From positions 1-12,810 of the forward strand of contig DAOWJU010000224.1 of assembly GCA_030640215.1 (NCBI GenBank): DNA of 12,810 nt, read 5' to 3'. Source of the DNA: Desulfuromonadales bacterium (GTDB lineage: Bacteria; Desulfobacterota; Desulfuromonadia; Desulfuromonadales; BM103). Under the pieces are notes generated by a model, which saw only the letters and a list, made by a program, of their open reading frames with translations, was not told where the DNA came from and ran no database searches. Below are positions 7,487 through 12,810 of this stretch, piece by piece (within the stretch, counting starts at the first letter, position 1; each line of letters opens with the position of its first letter). Position numbers and translations under genes: made by a program.

Positions 7487-7512
7487 AAAAGGCCGAGCTG
7501 TAAGCCCGGCCT
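7487..7512 (-). terminator. Intrinsic terminator after topA
   Basis: On the minus strand AGGCCGGGC and GCTCGGCCT form a 9-bp stem with one G-T pair and a TTACA loop (7490-7512), followed by four T and then CT. The short T run makes it moderate, so partial readthrough into trmFO is possible. It begins 29 bp past the topA stop codon. Confidence 0.6.
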
Positions 7513-7541
7513 CCTCTATCATATTTATTTTAAAGTTTGCT

Positions 7542-9971
7542 TCAGGCTTCTTTTTGGGCGGTTTTCTTTGCGGTCGTTTTTTTCACCGGAGCCTTCTTGG
7601 TCGACGCTTTTTTTGCTGGAGCTTTTTTGGCCGTGGTCTTCTTGGCTGTAGCCTTTTTTGCAGGGGCTTTCTTTGCCGCAGGCTTTTGCTCTGGTTCAAT
7701 AAGAGTTATTGAATAGTCACACTCTTCCTGGGGGCACTTGCGCACAGTACCGTTGCGCTTGGTGGTCTTCTCGACCGTGAGCGGGAAAGCACACTTGGGG
7801 CAAGGCTCTTCAAAAGGCTGGTCCCAGAGAGCGTATTTGCATTTCGGATAGCGATTGCAGGAGTAGAAGATTTTGCCGTAGCGGCTCTTCTTTTCCATGA
7901 TCTCGCCTTCTTTACAGCTCGGGCAATCGATGTCGAGCGATTTCGGCTTGATCAGCGGTTGATTGTTCTTGCACTCCGGGTAGGCTGAACAGGCCAGGTA
8001 TTTGCCGTAACGCCCTTCCTTGAACTGCATGAATGCACCGCACTTTTCGCACTTCTCGTCTGAAAGAATGGTTTCCTGATTGCGCTCGCCGTTGACCGGG
8101 CGCGTGTATTTGCATTCCGGATAGCCATCGCAGGCGATGAAATAGCCGTTTCGGCCATATTTCTTGGTCAGCTGCTGCTGGCATTCAGGGCATTTTTCGT
8201 CGAGAGGTTCACCGACGAACCTGACCTCTTTGACAATTTCGACCTCTTTTTTGAACGGTACCCAGAAGTCTTTCAAGAAGGACTTCCATTCGCCCTTGCC
8301 AAGGGAAATGGCATCAAGATCATCTTCCATGTTGGCCGTGAACTGATAGTCGACGTACTTGTTGAAGCATTGCAACAGGAAGCGGATAACTTCACGACCG
8401 AGATCCTGCGGGAAGAAGGTTCGCTTGGTCAATAGCACATACTTGCGTTCCACCAGGGTGTTCATGGTGGCGGCGTAGGTCGATGGCCGACCGATGCCGT
8501 TTTCTTCCAGAATTTTAACCAGAGAAGCTTCCGTGTAACGTGGCGGCGGCTGGGTCGTATGCTCTTCACCTTGCAACTGGTCAAAAGTGAGAGCTTCTTT
8601 TTCTTCCAGGCTGGGCAGAAGGCCTTCAACTTCTTCGCTCTCCGTGTCCTTGCCTTCAATGTAGACCTTCATGAAACCAGGGAAGCGGACCACCTGTCCG
8701 GAAGCGCGGAACTGAAATTTCTCTCCGGCAAGCATGTCAATCGTGGTTGCGTCGAGTTTGGCGTCAGCCATTTGTGATGCGATTGTACGTTCCCAGATCA
8801 GTTTGTAGAGGCGCAGTTCGTCATTGTCCAGAAAGGTTTTGAGCGCATCCGGATGGCGAACCAGGCCGCTGGGGCGAATCGCTTCGTGGGCTTCCTGAGC
8901 ATTCTTCGCCTTACTTTTGTAGGTACGGGGTTTGGCTGGAATGTATTCTTTGCCGAAGCGGTCCTCAATGACTTGCCGGGCTTCTTCTATGGCAACATTG
9001 GAGAGGGTGACCGAGTCTGTACGCATGTAGGTGATCAGACCAACGAGGCCATCGCCAGTGTCGACACCCTCGTAGAGCCTTTGTGCCAGTGACATGGTTT
9101 TGCGTGCCGAGAAGCCAAGTTTACGGTTGGCCTCCTGCTGCAGGGTGCTCGTGGTAAATGGTGCCGCTGGACGGCGTTTTTTCTCCGTGCGACTGACGGC
9201 CGAGACCTGTACTGGTAAAGTTTTGATCTCGTCGACAAGTTGCTCGGCGGCTTTCTGGTCAGCAATCACCTGATGAGTGCTGGTCTCAAGTTGCTTGGCG
9301 TTGGAAGCAACCTTTTGTCCGTCGATAGAGTGTAGCCTTGCCGCGAATATGGTTTTTTCGGCATTGGCCATAGTTGCTTCAATGGTCCAGTACTCCTTGG
9401 CATTGAAGGCTTCGATTTCTGTCTCTCGTTCGCAGATCAGGCGCAGGGCGACTGATTGGACGCGGCCTGCCGAGCGACTGCCAGGAATCTTGCGCCAGAG
9501 CACTGGTGAAAGATTGAAACCGACCAGGTAGTCGAGAATGCGTCGGGCCTGCTGGGCGTCGACCATCTCCGTCGAAATCTGTCGCGGATTGGCCATCGCT
9601 TCATTGACGGCGTCCTTGGTGATTTCGTGAAAGACGACTCGGCTGACACGAGGAGAATCACCTTTTTCGTCAACGCCGAGGGCTTCCAGCAGATGCCAGG
9701 CAATCGCTTCCCCTTCACGGTCGGGGTCAGTCGCGAGAACCAGGTTGTCGGCTTTCTTGAGCGCTTGCTTAAGCAGACTCAGCTGTTTTTTTGACTTGCT
9801 TGAAACGACGTATTTCGGGAGAAAATCGTTGTCGACATCGACCGAACCATCTTTACTCGGCAGGTCACGGACATGCCCGTAGGATGCCAGGACCTGATAG
9901 CCTTTGCCGAGAAATTTCTCGATGGTTTTGGCCTTGGCGGGGGACTCAACGATAACCAGGGATTTTGTCAT
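7542..9971 (-). CDS. topA: DNA topoisomerase I (type IA) with lysine-rich tail
   Basis: Relaxes negative supercoils by cutting and passing one DNA strand. The 809-residue protein has an N-terminal Toprim domain (1-150) with E9 in VESPAKAKT and the metal-binding D82-x-D84-x-E86 in TDPDREGE. The type IA core carries the 5'-phosphotyrosine nucleophile Y315 in GLITYMRTDS. Four C-terminal Cys4 fingers follow: C594/597/614/620, C641/644/661/667, C683/686/705/711 and C724/727/746/751. A basic tail of about 45 residues ends the protein and is built from five-residue units each with a Lys pair. Such tails are known in some actinobacterial TopA proteins, where they aid DNA binding and processivity. The ATG at 9971 gives the canonical start, MTKSLVIVESPAKAKT. 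No strong Shine-Dalgarno precedes it. Confidence 0.97.
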   Translation of the reverse strand: MTKSLVIVESPAKAKTIEKFLGKGYQVLASYGHVRDLPSKDGSVDVDNDFLPKYVVSSKSKKQLSLLKQALKKADNLVLATDPDREGEAIAWHLLEALGVDEKGDSPRVSRVVFHEITKDAVNEAMANPRQISTEMVDAQQARRILDYLVGFNLSPVLWRKIPGSRSAGRVQSVALRLICERETEIEAFNAKEYWTIEATMANAEKTIFAARLHSIDGQKVASNAKQLETSTHQVIADQKAAEQLVDEIKTLPVQVSAVSRTEKKRRPAAPFTTSTLQQEANRKLGFSARKTMSLAQRLYEGVDTGDGLVGLITYMRTDSVTLSNVAIEEARQVIEDRFGKEYIPAKPRTYKSKAKNAQEAHEAIRPSGLVRHPDALKTFLDNDELRLYKLIWERTIASQMADAKLDATTIDMLAGEKFQFRASGQVVRFPGFMKVYIEGKDTESEEVEGLLPSLEEKEALTFDQLQGEEHTTQPPPRYTEASLVKILEENGIGRPSTYAATMNTLVERKYVLLTKRTFFPQDLGREVIRFLLQCFNKYVDYQFTANMEDDLDAISLGKGEWKSFLKDFWVPFKKEVEIVKEVRFVGEPLDEKCPECQQQLTKKYGRNGYFIACDGYPECKYTRPVNGERNQETILSDEKCEKCGAFMQFKEGRYGKYLACSAYPECKNNQPLIKPKSLDIDCPSCKEGEIMEKKSRYGKIFYSCNRYPKCKYALWDQPFEEPCPKCAFPLTVEKTTKRNGTVRKCPQEECDYSITLIEPEQKPAAKKAPAKKATAKKTTAKKAPAKKASTKKAPVKKTTAKKTAQKEA
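7563..7673 (-). repeat. In-gene 15-bp tandem units encoding xxxKK repeats
   Basis: The topA 3' end encodes Lys pairs at residues 767, 772, 777, 782, 787, 792, 797 and 802, an exact period of five residues (15 bp). The other positions are mainly Ala, Thr and Pro, as in histone H1-like tails. The units are diverged at the DNA level, so recent expansion is not obvious. Confidence 0.85.
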
Positions 9972-10000
9972 AATATTTATTCAGTCTTTGTCTGGAAAAT

Positions 10001-10034
10001 GCAACAGGCTGCAGGACGTCCTGCAGCCTGTTGC
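10001..10034. repeat. Perfect 34-bp palindrome between smg and topA
   Basis: GCAACAGGCTGCAGGAC is followed at once by its exact reverse complement, giving 17 + 17 bp with no spacer. Transcribed from the minus strand it is followed by CATTTTCC, a weak T run, so it might be an attenuator or terminator before topA. A protein-binding dyad or a REP-like mobile palindrome are alternatives. No other full copy is present in this window. Confidence 0.9.
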
Positions 10035-10071
10035 CAGTCAGTTTAGTAATTGTGACCTGTCAGTTCAGTAA
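10034..10071. repeat. Imperfect 16-bp direct repeat at the smg 3' end
   Basis: CCAGTCAGTTTAGTAA at 10034-10049 and CCTGTCAGTTCAGTAA at 10056-10071 match at 14 of 16 positions with a period of 22 bp. The second copy covers the last codons and stop of smg; the first lies in the gap beside the palindrome. It looks like a small tandem duplication. Confidence 0.6.
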
Positions 10072-10533
10072 ACGTTGCCAGTCATCTTCAAGCAAACAGT
10101 CAAATTCGCGGCGCCATTCGTTTTGTGAGTTGGCGAACATAGCCAACACAGTAATAGTTTTGATCTCCTTTAGAGAGACTTCGTCATCTGCCATCAGAAG
10201 GGCTTTGTCAATGACTTCTTCCTGAATATCATCATTAAGAATACCCATCGTACGCAGTCGCGTTAAAAAACCACGCGCTTCCGAAGAAAGCGACCGGTTC
10301 TCTTCTGCGGAGAAGACTCTGTGGCTCAACGCTGGTGTGTTTAATGAGGTTTCACTGCCGGATGGGGCACAGAGAGCCTGGTTTTCCATCCAGACGAATG
10401 CGGCGTCAATCTCTTCAGACTCGAAACCGACGGACAGCAACTCCTCGACGAGATCGCTTTCCGTCATCATGTCGCGGTCATCAAGAAAGTATTGGGCGAT
10501 GAAACTGACAATCGCCAGAACCCGTTCTCTCAA
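10060..10533 (-). CDS. smg: Smg family protein (DUF494)
   Basis: This protein of about 157 residues belongs to the DUF494/Smg family. Its biochemical role is not established, but the gene commonly sits beside dprA. Recognisable family features are ESDLVEELLSVGFESEEIDAA early, then a FSAEENRSLSSEARGFLTRL segment and GILN...EEVIDKAL near the middle. The C-terminal stretch EIKTITVLAMFANSQNEW also fits. I chose TTG at 10533 because GGAG lies five bases upstream, it leaves 25 bp after the dprA stop, and the length then equals that of E. coli Smg. The longer ATG reading to 10611 overlaps dprA and adds 26 unconserved residues. It is acidic and mostly helical, with no membrane segment. Confidence 0.85.
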   Translation of the reverse strand: MRERVLAIVSFIAQYFLDDRDMMTESDLVEELLSVGFESEEIDAAFVWMENQALCAPSGSETSLNTPALSHRVFSAEENRSLSSEARGFLTRLRTMGILNDDIQEEVIDKALLMADDEVSLKEIKTITVLAMFANSQNEWRREFDCLLEDDWQRLLN

Positions 10534-10558
10534 GAGGTCTCCGTTGTTTTTTGGTAGA

Positions 10559-11653
10559 TTAATGTGCCAGACGGCCACGGATATAGCGCCCGCCAGGCAG
10601 CTTTTCAGCATACCCTTGTAACTCTAGGTGCAGTAAAATAGCTGAAAGCTCCATAACTGTCAACCCACTTTCATCGGCAAGTTCGTCGCTGTGTCGGGGG
10701 GTTAAGTCGAGCTTGGACAAAACTGACCCGGCCGGTTCCGGCAGATGTAAAGCTGCTGGCTCAGTCTGTGGCACAGTCCTTCGAACCCCCTTACCAGCGC
10801 CAATAATCTCCAGAATTTCTATTGATTCCGTGACCGCATGAGCTCCCTGCTTAATGAGCAGATTCGGTCCATAACTGGTCTTGTTATTGACGCCACCCGG
10901 AACAGCCATCACTTCTTTGCCTTGTTCGAGGGCAAATTCAGCGGTAATCAATGAGCCACTTTTACGGCATGCTTCCATCACCAGGGTGCCTTTGCTCAAA
11001 CCACTGATAATACGATTACGTCCCGGGAAATGTCCCGGCAGCGGTTCGCTGCCAGGCGGGTATTCGGAGATGATGGTGCCTTGCTCGATAATCTGGTGAT
11101 AAAGTCTGGTGTTGTCACGTGGGTAAATGCGGTCAATGCCGCAACCGAGGACCGCCAGGGTTTTGCCGCCGCCGCGCAAAGCGCCACGATGTGCTGCGGC
11201 ATCAATGCCACGCGCCAGCCCGCTAATAACAATTACGCCAGCAACAGCCAGTTCCTCCGCCAGTTGCTCTGTGAATCTCCTGCCAAAGTCAGTCGGATTG
11301 CGGGTGCCGACAATTGCAATGGCCAGCTCATCTGGCAAGGTTCCGCAGCCGTACAGCAGGACGGGAGGGTCTGGAATGTGGCGCAAGATCTGTGGGTAAT
11401 CTGGATCCCAGATAGTCCGTAGCCAGCCATCCATTTTCACCAGACCCTGACAGGCTTTTTGTATTCTGGGAGCGTTGGCTGCCGGAACCATGCTTGCCAG
11501 TTCTTTGCGCAATCCGGGCAACTTAGGCCAGCCCTTAGCGGCAGCAGCAAGGGCATTTTCAGGGGTCTTGAAGTGTGCGATCAGGCGCATCAGGCCAACA
11601 CGGCCAAGGCCCGGTGTGAACTGCAGGCGCAGCCAAGGCAGCAGGTAATCCAT
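10559..11653 (-). CDS. dprA: DNA-processing protein A (Smf/DprA)
   Basis: DprA binds incoming single-stranded DNA and loads RecA during natural transformation; it is also widespread in bacteria not known to be competent. The 364-residue protein has an N-terminal helical SAM/HhH-like region (about 1-65) and an extended Rossmann fold with VGTRNPT (115-121), SGLARGID (144-151) and FPGRNRIISG (209-218). A PGGVNNKTSYGPNLLIKQGA segment follows, then a C-terminal winged-helix DML1-like domain (about 300-360). All main family blocks are present. Start ATG at 11653 has a strong GGAGG six bases upstream; the in-frame extension to 11707 runs into the preceding terminator region. It follows the LysM gene terminator, so it likely has its own promoter, although I could not identify one with confidence. 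Confidence 0.96.
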   Translation of the reverse strand: MDYLLPWLRLQFTPGLGRVGLMRLIAHFKTPENALAAAAKGWPKLPGLRKELASMVPAANAPRIQKACQGLVKMDGWLRTIWDPDYPQILRHIPDPPVLLYGCGTLPDELAIAIVGTRNPTDFGRRFTEQLAEELAVAGVIVISGLARGIDAAAHRGALRGGGKTLAVLGCGIDRIYPRDNTRLYHQIIEQGTIISEYPPGSEPLPGHFPGRNRIISGLSKGTLVMEACRKSGSLITAEFALEQGKEVMAVPGGVNNKTSYGPNLLIKQGAHAVTESIEILEIIGAGKGVRRTVPQTEPAALHLPEPAGSVLSKLDLTPRHSDELADESGLTVMELSAILLHLELQGYAEKLPGGRYIRGRLAH

Positions 11654-11688
11654 CGGATCCCTCCATAAGGATATGACATCAATGCAAT

Positions 11689-11718
11689 AAAAAAGATGGG
11701 CTGGCAATCCAGCCCATC
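11689..11718 (-). terminator. Strong intrinsic terminator after the LysM gene
   Basis: On the minus strand GATGGGCTGG and CCAGCCCATC form a perfect 10-bp stem around an ATTG loop (11695-11718), followed directly by six T. It separates the LysM gene from dprA and is the clearest terminator in the window. Confidence 0.92.
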
Positions 11719-11763
11719 CTGAAACAGTCTACTAAATGTGCCGGGGAAAATCCCGTATGATCT

Positions 11764-12786
11764 CTACTGGAGCTTGGTTTTGACCTGGTCACCCCGGAAG
11801 ATTGGCAGGTTGGTGGTGCGGATGATCAGAGCCTCGGCATAGCCTTGGCGGACTTCAAGGACAATGGCGTCGCCCAGGTCGATGTCGGGCAGGACCAGCG
11901 CCTTGTTTTTATTGGCTTCCTTGGTTACCTGACGCAGACGGTAGAGGTCCAGTTCATGACCAACCATGATGCCACTCTCTTTGCCGATGTCGATGAGAAT
12001 AATCTCCCATTGACCCATGGCCAGCTTGCCGATGTCATCCGAAACGATATAGCCTTCCAGGACTTCGCCAGCGAATATACGGGGAATGCGGTCGGGCAGG
12101 CGACGGTAAGGGCGGAGCTTTGAGCCGCGTTTGATCTCGCGCAGGGCGTTAGTAATCGTTGCCACAGCAACAGACTCGGTCACTTCTGTGACTTCCACGG
12201 TACCAAGTTGAATAGTCTGAAAGCCGATCGGGTCGGCAAACTGGTAGCCGAAGGTTTTTTTCGACGCCGGATGAATGACTTTTGGTCCCATCGTGATCAA
12301 TTCGAAGACATCACCGGGCTTGACAGCAGCGAGATCGTCCATTTCGAGAAAGACGGTATCACCGGTTGCGACCAGGGTGCGATTGTCTACGGAATCAACC
12401 AGGGTGCCAAGCGTTTCTACCTCTTCGACGCTGATAAAACTCTGGGCTCCGCCGAAGGTGGGGATGAGCAGAAGCTCGTCTGGGGTCATGACCGCAGCAC
12501 CGACGTCGCCAGCATCACCATCTCCGCCAATCGGAATAATTTCGATACGACCATCGTAGATGCGCAGCTTCTGACCTGGATAGATCAGGTGAGGATTGCC
12601 GATGTCAGGGTTGTTTGACCACAGGTTGGGCCAGTAGTAAGGGTCTTTGATGAAGCGCTGGGAGATATCCCACAAGGTGTCGCCTTGCACGACCGTGTAA
12701 ATGATCGGCTCTTCTTTGGCGAAGGTGGTGCCTGGCCAGATCATGAGCAAAAAACAAAGTGTTAGAATAGCGCGTTTGAGATTCAT
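11764..12786 (-). CDS. Exported LysM-domain protein
   Basis: This 340-residue protein starts with a typical Sec signal peptide: KR, then a hydrophobic stretch of about residues 6-18, and a probable cleavage after TFA (residue 23). A LysM domain at about residues 28-77 (YTVVQGDTLWDISQRF through LIYPGQKLRIY) should bind peptidoglycan in the periplasm. After a Gly/Asp-rich linker (87-97), residues 100-340 are mostly beta-strand-like with short repeated GD and LGT turns (GDTVF, PGDVFEL, LGTVEV). I recognise no domain there. A similar LysM gene sits upstream of dprA in related Desulfuromonadia as I recall. ATG at 12786 follows AAGGGGGAG. A gene upstream is outside the window. The role is probably cell-wall anchoring or envelope maintenance. 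Confidence 0.88.
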   Translation of the reverse strand: MNLKRAILTLCFLLMIWPGTTFAKEEPIIYTVVQGDTLWDISQRFIKDPYYWPNLWSNNPDIGNPHLIYPGQKLRIYDGRIEIIPIGGDGDAGDVGAAVMTPDELLLIPTFGGAQSFISVEEVETLGTLVDSVDNRTLVATGDTVFLEMDDLAAVKPGDVFELITMGPKVIHPASKKTFGYQFADPIGFQTIQLGTVEVTEVTESVAVATITNALREIKRGSKLRPYRRLPDRIPRIFAGEVLEGYIVSDDIGKLAMGQWEIILIDIGKESGIMVGHELDLYRLRQVTKEANKNKALVLPDIDLGDAIVLEVRQGYAEALIIRTTNLPIFRGDQVKTKLQ

Positions 12787-12810
12787 GTCTCCCCCTTGGT
12801 GGCAACCTGT

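Noticed and set aside
7281..7712. Plus-strand frame rich in Phe, Gly, Leu and Arg
   Set aside because: Its composition is the complement of the Lys/Ala-rich topA tail; it is antisense low complexity, not a gene.
9972..10000. Promoter-like TTGCAT with an A/T-rich -10 just before topA
   Set aside because: The spacing is 19 bp and the -10 would lie almost on the start codon; a leaderless topA transcript is unlikely.
11719..11763. Second hairpin CGGGATTTTCCCCG between the LysM gene and its terminator
   Set aside because: The stem is only about 4-5 bp with no T run; the terminator at 11689-11718 is sufficient.

Overview
The window is a compact chromosomal segment with every convincing gene on the minus strand, so transcription runs from position 12810 down to 1. 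Moderate G+C content, a TopA with four C-terminal Cys4 fingers, folate/FAD-dependent TrmFO instead of TrmA, a PocR-GAF-GAF-GGDEF protein and the LysM-dprA-smg-topA-trmFO order together suggest a deltaproteobacterium of the Desulfuromonas/Geobacter type (Desulfuromonadia). This placement is inferred from gene content and order, not from a database match.

Layout in transcription order. (1) 12786-11764: a secreted LysM protein, followed by a strong intrinsic terminator. (2) 11653-7542: dprA (DNA uptake and recombination), smg (DUF494) and topA, a chromosome-maintenance block. A perfect 34-bp palindrome lies between smg and topA, and an intrinsic terminator follows topA. (3) 7463-6153: trmFO (tRNA T54 methylation). 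(4) 6035-3990: a multidomain diguanylate cyclase whose ribosome-binding site contains a run of nine G. (5) 3970-551: a tight run of maf (nucleotide pyrophosphatase), yggS (PLP homeostasis), a Gph-like HAD phosphatase, a multi-pass MOP-superfamily membrane protein resembling the ANKH (progressive ankylosis) family, and a 53-residue cysteine-rich protein. Spacings are 0 to about 20 bp, with one start/stop overlap. (6) 491-66: a thioredoxin-type arsenate reductase, arsC, preceded by a short patch of direct and inverted repeats.

Most genes are housekeeping. Regions 2-3 keep the dprA-topA-trmFO order also known from Bacillus, with smg inserted next to dprA as in enterobacteria. Region 5 joins nucleotide and cofactor sanitation genes (Maf, YggS, HAD phosphatase) to an unusual membrane transporter and an undescribed small Cys-rich protein. 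That end of the window is the least explained. I see no CRISPR array, insertion sequence, phage gene, tRNA or rRNA. Apart from short promoters and terminators no stretch over 300 bp lacks a gene.
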